A stretch of 5,512 bases of DNA from Bacteroidota bacterium. GTDB taxonomy: Bacteria; Bacteroidota; Bacteroidia; Chitinophagales; LD1. The stretch is from positions 1 through 5,512 of the forward strand of contig JAEYZB010000249.1 in NCBI GenBank assembly GCA_023428205.1, read 5' to 3'. Under the pieces are notes generated by a model. The model worked only from the letters and a program-made list of their open reading frames with translations. It had not been told where the DNA came from and did no database searches. The stretch's first letter is position 1. Every line of letters starts with the position of its first letter. Below, in pieces: positions 1 to 5,298 of this stretch. Both the position numbers and the translations under genes were made by a program.

Positions 1-370
1 GAACAGCTTGCCTGTAAGCAATTTATTGAACGCAGAGGAATTGAAAAAAGTTGCGGCCGACACGATGGTAGGCGGTGCTACTTTGACAAAATTGCTCGGC
101 ACTTCCGCTTGGTATGCACCGGGAGCAGCCGGAGCAGCGTTGGTAGAAAGTATCGTGCGCGATGAAAAACGCGTTTATCCTTGCTGCGTTTATTTGGACG
201 GTGAATACGGACAAAGCGATATTTGCTTGGGTGTGCCGGTAGTTATCGGAAAAAATGGTTGGGAAAAAATCATTGATTATAAATTGACAGCCGAAGAGCA
301 AGATGCTTTCAACAAAAGCGCAGATGCCGTTCGCGGCATGAATGACGTTTTAAAAACTTTAAGTCTTTAA
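1..370 (+). CDS. mdh: Malate dehydrogenase, C-terminal part (5' end outside window)
   Basis: The gene enters from upstream; the reading frame is open from base 2 and 122 C-terminal residues are visible before TAA. Malate dehydrogenase interconverts malate and oxaloacetate with NAD in the TCA cycle, in the cytoplasm. The visible part is the end of the catalytic domain of the LDH-like MDH type: a helix with TSAWYAPGAA, then the strand block RVYPCCVYLDGEYGQSD, then GVPVVIGKNGWEKI, and a last amphipathic helix ending in a typical 'S...V+' stretch (NKSADAVRGMN). The Rossmann NAD-binding part and the catalytic histidine lie upstream and cannot be checked. A TTG at base 8 could be read as a start, but it falls inside the conserved domain and is not a real one. 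The gene is followed by a strong terminator, so it ends its own transcription unit. A lactate dehydrogenase cannot be fully excluded without the substrate-loop residue, but the sequence reads as MDH. Confidence 0.93.
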   Translation, partial: NSLPVSNLLNAEELKKVAADTMVGGATLTKLLGTSAWYAPGAAGAALVESIVRDEKRVYPCCVYLDGEYGQSDICLGVPVVIGKNGWEKIIDYKLTAEEQDAFNKSADAVRGMNDVLKTLSL

Positions 371-393
371 TTCGAAATTTTGACTATTCTTGT

Positions 394-423
394 AAAGCCT
401 GTTACCTCAACGTAGCAGGCTTT
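394..423 (+). terminator. Rho-independent terminator of mdh
   Basis: AAAGCCTGTTAC (394-405) pairs with GTAGCAGGCTTT (412-423), giving a 12-bp stem with a single G-U wobble and a 6-nt loop (CTCAAC). The 3' arm ends in TTT and continues as ATTCATTT. It lies 24 nt after the mdh stop codon. The A-rich 5' arm and T-rich 3' side could also let it work on the opposite strand. Only 28 bases separate it from the next start codon. Confidence 0.85.
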
Positions 424-451
424 ATTCATTTAAAAATGACCAACTGAAGGA

Positions 452-1435
452 ATGAATTTGAGATTTCGTATACGCAGACACTTCGTTTTTTTGCGACAAC
501 TTTTTTGGGAAGCTTTTCGTGAAAAATTTTTGGTGGCCCTTGTTATTACTGTTTTATTTGGGTTGTTGATTTCAATATTAAACCACTTCTTTTATGACAC
601 GAGTGTTTGGTATAGTTTTATTATAGAACCCGACATTGAAAATGTGTTTTGCGAAACACCGGACATGAAAAATCTCATTCGTCAGCCATTCAATACGTTT
701 ACCAATTTCATTTATCTTATAAACGGGCTGTTTTTTTTCAGTAAAGGAATTGAAGACATCAAAAAAAACAGAAATTACAATCTGATTACGGCCAACCGTT
801 TTTATTCATTCACCTTGGCGGCAATCATGTTTTATATTTTTCTATGCAGTTCGTTTTTCCATGCTTCTTTGGTAGAGGTCGCTTCCAACATGGATTATTC
901 CAGCGTGTACAGTATTGCTCTTTTCCCACTGATGTATTTCACACACCGCGTTTCACTGGTCGTACGCGGGCTTCCGTCAAACGTGAAACACAAACGGGAA
1001 CGATTGATTTTAATTATTGTCTTCTCCGTTATTTATATCCTGCTCACATTTGTCATTCCGATGGATGTCGTCCATCCGATTGTGGGCTCATTTATTGCTC
1101 TGATGATTATATTCGGAATTTATCTGGAATTAAAATCACGCGGAAAAACGAACAAAAGGCACTTGTTTGGTTCATTGATAACACTCATCATTGCCATCGT
1201 ATTTTTCGAATTCGATTTTGCGAAAATTATGTGCGCGCCCGATTTCTTTATTTTCCCTCACAACTTCTGGCACTTGTTTAACGGAGTATCTATGTTCTTT
1301 TTGTATTTGTATATCCGTAGCGAAAGCTATCAGCCGGAATATGACAAACTACGTCTTGACCTGCGCGATAGAGCACATCAGTTTGTCGAAAGAAAGTATA
1401 TTGGCATTAAGAAAAAGAGCGAAAGCGAAGAATGA
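452..1435 (+). CDS. CREST-superfamily (alkaline ceramidase-like) integral membrane hydrolase
   Basis: This 327-residue protein has about eight hydrophobic segments (roughly residues 26-47, 80-96, 117-138, 150-172, 184-204, 207-227, 237-256, 268-288). The last seven match the seven-helix core of alkaline ceramidases; the first is an N-terminal extra. Landmarks visible in order: FCE (66-68), QPFNTFTN (78-85), S133-xxx-H137 in CSSFFHASL, D148 in NMDYSS, FEFDFAKIMC (252-261) and H270-xxx-H274 in PHNFWHLFNG. In human ACER3 the zinc and catalytic residues S77, H81, D92, H217 and H221 have nearly the same spacing. Known members hydrolyse amide bonds in lipids; a ceramide-like or other lipid amide substrate is inference, helped by the fact that many Bacteroidota make sphingolipids. 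A positively charged tail (about 290-327) is probably cytoplasmic. The ATG at 452 has AAGGA just before it, closer than usual. The stop overlaps the rsgA start (ATGA), implying co-transcription. Family is fairly sure, substrate unknown. Confidence 0.82.
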   Translation: MNLRFRIRRHFVFLRQLFWEAFREKFLVALVITVLFGLLISILNHFFYDTSVWYSFIIEPDIENVFCETPDMKNLIRQPFNTFTNFIYLINGLFFFSKGIEDIKKNRNYNLITANRFYSFTLAAIMFYIFLCSSFFHASLVEVASNMDYSSVYSIALFPLMYFTHRVSLVVRGLPSNVKHKRERLILIIVFSVIYILLTFVIPMDVVHPIVGSFIALMIIFGIYLELKSRGKTNKRHLFGSLITLIIAIVFFEFDFAKIMCAPDFFIFPHNFWHLFNGVSMFFLYLYIRSESYQPEYDKLRLDLRDRAHQFVERKYIGIKKKSESEE

Positions 1436-2370
1436 TTAAAGCACAAATCGTAAAATCAACGGGCAGTTGGTACGAAGCACTCACCGAACAAAACGAACGC
1501 ATACTAGCGCGTTTGAAAGGCGTCTTGCGTTTGGGCGAAACGAAAGATACAAACCCTGTAGCAGTAGGCGATTATGTGCTATTGGAAAAAGAAGAAACGA
1601 GCAATGAATATATGATAAGTTCGGTTGTTGACCGCGCAAATTACATTGTGCGTTCATCGCCTCATCGCAAACATGCACGCCACGTTATTGCCGCAAATAT
1701 TGACCAATGTTTATTAATTGCAACTATTGATTCGCCTCGCACTTCATCGGGTTTTATTGACCGCTTTCTAATGGCGGCAGAAGCCTTTCGTATTCCCACC
1801 ATTATCGTGTTTAATAAGCAAGATATTCTGACGGAAAAAACATTGGAGAAACAAAAATACTTAGCCGAAATCTATCAAAACATCGGCTATAAAATCCTGT
1901 TCACTTCCGCGCAAACAGGCGAAGGAGTTGAACCGTTACGCGAAGCTATTACACAAAAAACAACGCTCATTTTCGGACATTCGGGAGTAGGAAAATCTTC
2001 GCTAATGAATGCGCTCGATTCGTCATTGGATTTGCGCACAAAAGGATTGACGCGTTTCGCCAATCGCGGAATGCACACTACGACTTTTGCCGAAATGTTT
2101 GTGCTGAAAAATAACACAAAAATTATTGACACACCGGGCGTGCGTGAGTTTGCGCATTTGGATATTCGCCCCGAAGAAGTGAGCCATTTTTTTGCGGAAA
2201 TGCGCGAACTGTTGCCGCAATGCAAATTCAATAATTGCACCCATACAAGCGAAGTAGATTGTGCCGTAAAAAAAGCCTTAGACGAAGGAAAAATCAGCGA
2301 AGAACGTTATGCGAATTACCTCAACATCTTTACGGAAATCAAAACGAATTTCAAACATTGGGAGGTTTGA
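1432..2370 (+). CDS. rsgA: Ribosome small-subunit-dependent GTPase RsgA (YjeQ/YloQ)
   Basis: RsgA is a late 30S assembly factor that binds near the decoding centre and leaves after GTP hydrolysis. The 312-residue protein has the expected three parts: an N-terminal OB-fold (about 1-70), a circularly permuted GTPase domain and a C-terminal zinc-binding domain. The permuted order is visible: G4 NKQD (128-131), G5 TSA (158-160), G1/P-loop GHSGVGKSS (182-190), a G2 threonine cluster in RGMHTTTFAE (212-221) and G3 DTPG (233-236). H183 in the P-loop is the position implicated in catalysis in this family. Zinc ligands are C264, C269, H271 and C277 (C-x4-C-x-H-x5-C). Length is normal and nothing is missing. 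The start ATG overlaps the stop of the upstream membrane protein, so translation is probably coupled. An intergenic repeat begins four bases after the stop. Confidence 0.97.
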   Translation: MIKAQIVKSTGSWYEALTEQNERILARLKGVLRLGETKDTNPVAVGDYVLLEKEETSNEYMISSVVDRANYIVRSSPHRKHARHVIAANIDQCLLIATIDSPRTSSGFIDRFLMAAEAFRIPTIIVFNKQDILTEKTLEKQKYLAEIYQNIGYKILFTSAQTGEGVEPLREAITQKTTLIFGHSGVGKSSLMNALDSSLDLRTKGLTRFANRGMHTTTFAEMFVLKNNTKIIDTPGVREFAHLDIRPEEVSHFFAEMRELLPQCKFNNCTHTSEVDCAVKKALDEGKISEERYANYLNIFTEIKTNFKHWEV

Positions 2371-2374
2371 AATG

Positions 2375-2396
2375 GGTGAAAAAAACGAGCAGGTTT
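2375..2396 (+). repeat. Intergenic repeat, copy 1 (after rsgA)
   Basis: GGTG, seven A, CGAGCA, then GGTTT. It shares the core GGTG-(1-2 nt)-A6-CGAGCA with two copies further on (3801 and 3863) and is preceded by AAT as in copy 3. It starts four bases after the rsgA stop and 64 bases before the next start codon. It has no inverted partner nearby, so it is not a terminator hairpin on this strand. Function unknown. Confidence 0.75.
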
Positions 2397-2410
2397 AGGA
2401 AACTTTGTTA

Positions 2411-2418
2411 TATATTCG
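2411..2418 (+). promoter_or_regulatory. Candidate Bacteroidota -7 promoter element for the T9SS protein gene
   Basis: TATATTCG matches the Bacteroidota -7 consensus TAnnTTTG at all fixed positions except one. It ends 20 bases before the ATG at 2439, which would leave a short leader. No TTG is present at the expected -33 distance, so the call is weak. A promoter here is plausible because the T9SS gene is separated from rsgA by 68 bases containing a repeat. Confidence 0.3.
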
Positions 2419-2438
2419 TGTAACTAAAATACAGACTT

Positions 2439-3797
2439 ATGAAAAATATTTTACTGATTTTATTTTTCACTTTTACTTTCATAAAAGTAAAGGCGCAATG
2501 TGACCCAAATTTCAGTGTTACACTAAACGTTACAAATGCAACCTCTTCGAGTAGTGCCGATGGAAGCATTTATTATATGGTAAACGGAGGAACTCCTCCA
2601 TATGTGTACTCTTGGAGTAATGGTAGTCCCGCTACTAATCCAATAACGGGTTTGCCAATTGGTACATATAGTGTAACCGTAATAGATGCAAATGGTTGTA
2701 CAACCGTAGAAAGTGCCACAATTACAGAGGTCTCTCCTACTAATCTTTATGTAACACTTTCTCCTACTGATGTTCATTGTTATGGAGCTAATGACGGAAG
2801 CATTACAATTAATACAATAGTAGGAGGAACACCCCCATACACTTATATATGGTCTAATGGTGACACGGCTAGTAGTCTTGCGAATCTTGCTCCAAGCGTT
2901 TATACATTAACAGTAACTGATGCAAATAATAATACCGCTTCAACAACCACAATAGTTAATCAACCTGATAGTGTTTGGGTGTCAATTTCTACAAATAATG
3001 TAAGTACTGTTGGCGGAAGTGATGGCATTATTGACCTTGACGTATATAATGCAATGCCTATGCTATCGGATTTTGTATGGAATAATCCCGCCATAGATAG
3101 TGCCACTGTCACAGGTAGTATTTGGGTAGATGCGTACGGTCGTTCATATACTTTTTACGATTTACCCGCAGGAACATATAATGCAACCTTTACTTATGGA
3201 GCAGGATGTGGCGGAACTATAAATGCTACTATCACCGAGCCTACTTGTAATGCACTATTTTCTGTTTTCCCTGATTCTTCTGCTGCACACACTTGGACAG
3301 TAAACAATCTGAGCGCATCCTACAATCCGCTTTCGTATATGTGGTTTTGGGGCGATGGTGATAGTACGGCAGGAGTTGCGCCATCACATACATATTCTTC
3401 CGCAGGTTATTTTAATATTTGTTTGCGAGTATCTGACGGTTTAGGTTGCGAAGATTTGTATTGCGATTCTTCTACCTACATTTTCAAAACAGAAGAAGTC
3501 ATTACGGTAAATGTGGTGGATAAAACACAAACACCGACAGGAATTTCTGACACAAAAAACAATCACTCAATTTCCTTTTATCCCAATCCTTCAAACGGGA
3601 AATTCACGCTCACTTCTGATATTTCGCAAAGCGGAATGATTGACGTTTACAACATCACGGGAGCGAAAGTATTTTCCCAAAATACTTCATCGCTTACTCG
3701 AGCAAACATTGATATTTCACAGCAGGCAAAAGGGATTTATTTAGTGAAAGTGAGCAATACAGAAAATGTGTGGACGCAGAGAGTGGTTGTAGAATAA
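2439..3797 (+). CDS. Secreted T9SS-sorted protein with SprB-type repeats and a PKD-like domain
   Basis: The 452-residue protein starts with a Sec signal peptide (MKNILLILFFTFTF core, cleavage probably after A19 in KVKA-QC). Then follow two SprB-type repeats: about 26-98 (GGTPPYVYSWSNG, GTYSVTVIDANGC) and 103-176 (CYGANDGS, GGTPPYTYIWSNG, YTLTVTDAN). A third, degenerate module spans about 178-267 (GGSDGIIDLDV, DLPAGTYNATF). A PKD-like domain covers about 272-350, with WGDGDS (304-309), HTYSSAGYF and cysteines 328, 337 and 342. Last comes a T9SS type A sorting domain, 377-452 (FYPNPSNGKFTL, IDVYNITGAKVF, KGIYLVKV). By family knowledge it is exported by Sec, carried across the outer membrane by T9SS, and released or anchored with loss of the C-terminal domain. 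It has no catalytic domain, so adhesion or matrix binding is the likely role; the ligand is unknown. SprB itself is a giant gliding adhesin, so this is not SprB. The start lacks a Shine-Dalgarno sequence. The gene stands alone between repeat copies. Confidence 0.93.
   Translation: MKNILLILFFTFTFIKVKAQCDPNFSVTLNVTNATSSSSADGSIYYMVNGGTPPYVYSWSNGSPATNPITGLPIGTYSVTVIDANGCTTVESATITEVSPTNLYVTLSPTDVHCYGANDGSITINTIVGGTPPYTYIWSNGDTASSLANLAPSVYTLTVTDANNNTASTTTIVNQPDSVWVSISTNNVSTVGGSDGIIDLDVYNAMPMLSDFVWNNPAIDSATVTGSIWVDAYGRSYTFYDLPAGTYNATFTYGAGCGGTINATITEPTCNALFSVFPDSSAAHTWTVNNLSASYNPLSYMWFWGDGDSTAGVAPSHTYSSAGYFNICLRVSDGLGCEDLYCDSSTYIFKTEEVITVNVVDKTQTPTGISDTKNNHSISFYPNPSNGKFTLTSDISQSGMIDVYNITGAKVFSQNTSSLTRANIDISQQAKGIYLVKVSNTENVWTQRVVVE
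2514..2966 (+). repeat. Tandem SprB-type coding repeat, two units
   Basis: Two in-frame modules, about 2514-2732 and 2745-2966, share a clear protein pattern (DGSI..., GG TPPY.Y.WSNG, Y..TV.DAN). They also keep DNA identity around GGAGGAAC (2586 and 2823), giving an offset of 237 bases or 79 codons. Elsewhere the DNA copies have diverged, so the duplication is not recent. A third protein-level module (about 2970-3239) is too diverged to include as a DNA repeat. Confidence 0.75.
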
Positions 3798-3800
3798 AGT

Positions 3801-3822
3801 GGTGCGAAAAAACGAGCACGTT
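3801..3822 (+). repeat. Intergenic repeat, copy 2 (after the T9SS gene)
   Basis: GGTG, CG, six A, CGAGCA, then CGTT. It begins three bases after the stop codon of the T9SS protein gene, just as copy 1 begins shortly after the rsgA stop. The sequence after it (GTTCAGAAGATTTC) is loosely similar to that after copy 1 (GTTTAGGAAACTTT). A 4-bp GTGC/GCAC pairing is possible here but is absent from the other copies. Confidence 0.75.
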
Positions 3823-3862
3823 CAGAAGATTTCTACTTTTTCTAAAATGACGAATAGGGAAT

Positions 3863-3886
3863 GGTGTAAAAAAACGAGCAAGATTT
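3863..3886 (+). repeat. Intergenic repeat, copy 3 (before the acyltransferase gene)
   Basis: GGTG, T, seven A, CGAGCA, then AGATTT. It lies 62 bases after copy 2 in the same orientation and 31 bases before the acyltransferase start codon (3917). Together with copy 2 it fills most of the 119-base gap between the two genes, the longest gene-free stretch in the window. No coding potential or RNA gene was seen there. Confidence 0.75.
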
Positions 3887-3895
3887 TATATTTTG
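3887..3895 (+). promoter_or_regulatory. Candidate Bacteroidota -7 promoter element for the acyltransferase operon
   Basis: TATATTTTG resembles TAnnTTTG with one extra base between TA and TTTG. It ends 21 bases before the ATG at 3917, almost the same distance as the candidate before 2439. Repeat copy 3 covers the region where a -33 element would sit, but no clear TTG is present. A promoter is expected here since a new gene cluster begins; this exact site is weakly supported. Confidence 0.3.
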
Positions 3896-3916
3896 GGCTC
3901 ATCAAACGGAAAACCT

Positions 3917-4756
3917 ATGAGTAAAAAGTTCGACTTCACCCCGCCCTCCCGCGCTTTTGCAAAGCAGTTCATCAAACCTTTCAAATTTTATTTTGACCCG
4001 CAGTTTTACGGCTTAGATGAGTTGGACGTTTCACGACCTGCGCTCTATGTTTCTAATCATACCGTTTGGGGCGTGTTAGATGGCTATCCGTTTGGCATAG
4101 AATTGTATTTGCGCAAGGGTATTTTGTTGCGCGCTTTGACCGATAGTTTACACCACAAATTGCCCTACTGGCGTGAGTTGATTACCGAAAAAATGGGAAT
4201 GGTGGAAGCCTCGCGCGCTAACTGTTCGGAATTGATGAAGCAAGGCGAAAGCATTCTAGTTTTTCCGGGAGGCACGCGCGAAGTCTGCAAGAAAAAAGGC
4301 GAAGCCTACGAACTGAAATGGAGCGACCGAACAGGTTTTGTTCGTATGGCAATTTCGCACGGTTACGACATTATTCCTGTAGCAGCTGTGGGCGCGGAGG
4401 AAGCCTTTTCGATTGTGAAAGACGCGAATGATTTTTTCGACAATAATTTGATTGGGAAATTGCTCCGCAAAACAGGTTTATCAAAAAACCTTTTGAAAGA
4501 CGGAGATTTGTTTCCGCCAACCGTAAAAGGAATCGGCAACACCGTTTTTCCGCGACCTGAAAAGCTCTATTTCGCATTCGGCAAACGGATTTCCACCAAG
4601 CGTTACAAAAGTAAAATCGAAGACCCGGAAACCTTGCAATTAGTAAAACAAAAAGTGGAATTAGCCTTGCTGAAACAATTCAAAAGTCTATTTGAAATTC
4701 GCGAAAACGATAAGGATATTCACCTGATTCGAAAATTGCTGACGCGTAAAAAGTAA
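3917..4756 (+). CDS. PlsC/DGAT-like lipid acyltransferase (LPLAT superfamily)
   Basis: This 279-residue protein belongs to the lysophospholipid/glycerol acyltransferase superfamily, closest in look to the MGAT/DGAT-like branch. Such enzymes move an acyl group from acyl-CoA or acyl-ACP to a lipid hydroxyl at the membrane. Visible motifs: block I SNHTVWGVLD (46-55, H48 and D55), a middle block EKMGMVEASR (91-100), block III FPGGTREVCKKKGE (116-129) with the glycine pair and acidic residue for substrate binding, a following WSDRTGFVRMA (135-145), and block IV IIPVAAVGAEEAF (152-164). The H-to-D spacing is six residues rather than the classical four. There is no obvious long membrane helix, suggesting peripheral membrane attachment. 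I chose ATG 3917; a TTG at 3893 would add eight residues of no family resemblance and overlaps the promoter candidate. The next gene begins five bases after the stop, so this is probably the first gene of an operon. The acceptor lipid cannot be told from sequence. Confidence 0.88.
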   Translation: MSKKFDFTPPSRAFAKQFIKPFKFYFDPQFYGLDELDVSRPALYVSNHTVWGVLDGYPFGIELYLRKGILLRALTDSLHHKLPYWRELITEKMGMVEASRANCSELMKQGESILVFPGGTREVCKKKGEAYELKWSDRTGFVRMAISHGYDIIPVAAVGAEEAFSIVKDANDFFDNNLIGKLLRKTGLSKNLLKDGDLFPPTVKGIGNTVFPRPEKLYFAFGKRISTKRYKSKIEDPETLQLVKQKVELALLKQFKSLFEIRENDKDIHLIRKLLTRKK

Positions 4757-4761
4757 CGACC

Positions 4762-5283
4762 ATGATAAATTTCAAAGCAACGCTTGAAAAATTCGCAGAA
4801 CATGGCGAAAAAACAGGCTGGACATTCATTGAAGTGCCCGCTGAAATTGCACAACAAATCAAACCAAACAACAAGCAAACCTTTCGCGTAAAAGGAAAGT
4901 TAGATAGCGTGGAAATAACTGCGGTTGCAATGATGCCAAGGGGCGATGGAAGTTTCATTATGCCGGTCAATGCCACGATGCGCAAAGCGATTAGAAAACA
5001 AAAAGGCGATGCGCTTATCGCACAGTTAGAAGAAGACAAAAAAGGGTATGTGTTGGACGAAGAGTTCGTGGCCTGTTTGCAAGATGAACCGAAAGCCTAC
5101 TCGTTTTTTAAGACCCTTTCGGGAAGCCATCAAAATTATTTTAGCAAATGGATAGAAAGTGCAAAAACAATAGAAACAAAAAGTAGCAGGATTGCACTTT
5201 CTGTAAATGCATTAGTTCGAAAAATGGGCTATCCTGAAATGATTCGCGAGCGAACGGCAGAGAATAAAAAATTGAAAGGTTAA
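4762..5283 (+). CDS. DUF1905 / YdeI-OmpD-associated family protein
   Basis: The 173-residue protein has two recognisable parts. Residues about 3-90 fit DUF1905, a small beta-barrel-like domain: GWTFIEVPAEIA, FRVKGKLDSVEITAVAMMPRGDGSF, MPVNATMRKAIRKQKGDALIAQLEED. Residues about 97-165 fit the YdeI/OmpD-associated domain: DEEFVACLQDEPKAYSFFKTLSGSHQNYFSKWIESAKTIETKSSRI in outline, with the typical S-x-x-x-Y-F-x-K-W-I-x-x-A-K helix and ET+xxRI turn. This pairing is common in Bacteroidota and Firmicutes. The biochemical role is not established; 'bacteriocin protection' comes from a distant relative and should not be transferred. No signal peptide or membrane helix is present, so it is cytoplasmic. 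It sits 5 bases after the acyltransferase and 15 bases before maf, suggesting one transcript. The ATG at 4762 is the first in frame and no Shine-Dalgarno is seen. Confidence 0.85.
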   Translation: MINFKATLEKFAEHGEKTGWTFIEVPAEIAQQIKPNNKQTFRVKGKLDSVEITAVAMMPRGDGSFIMPVNATMRKAIRKQKGDALIAQLEEDKKGYVLDEEFVACLQDEPKAYSFFKTLSGSHQNYFSKWIESAKTIETKSSRIALSVNALVRKMGYPEMIRERTAENKKLKG

Positions 5284-5298
5284 CGTATCATTGCGCAC

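Noticed and set aside
844..1281. Alternative plus-strand frame inside the CREST membrane protein gene
   Set aside because: The main frame has membrane helices and catalytic motifs throughout; this one has no family features.
1887..2240. Long open frame on the minus strand antisense to rsgA
   Set aside because: It lies wholly inside a clear rsgA, has no recognisable domain, and its composition is what reverse reading of the GTPase codons gives.
2235..2423. Plus-strand open frame running from the end of rsgA through repeat copy 1
   Set aside because: It is out of frame with rsgA and the peptide is a low-complexity Arg/Lys-rich string; no start signal supports it.
2490..2505. Lipoprotein signal for the T9SS protein (Cys at residue 21)
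   Set aside because: The residue before Cys is Gln and there is no L-x-(A/G)-C lipobox; ordinary signal peptidase cleavage after KVKA fits better.
3802..3819. Small hairpin GTGC/GCAC inside repeat copy 2
   Set aside because: The pairing is not preserved in copies 1 and 3, so it is not the conserved feature of the repeat.
3789..3843. Possible terminator: GTAGAA (3789-3794) with TTCTAC (3831-3836) followed by a T-run
   Set aside because: The stem is only 6 AT-rich pairs with a 36-nt loop and overlaps the stop codon; too weak to call.
2375..3886. CRISPR array
   Set aside because: The three repeat copies are short, unequally spaced (about 1.4 kb and 62 bases apart), and separated by a gene; no spacers or cas genes.
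3893..3916. Upstream TTG start for the acyltransferase
   Set aside because: It would add eight residues without family similarity and would begin inside the candidate promoter; ATG 3917 is better.
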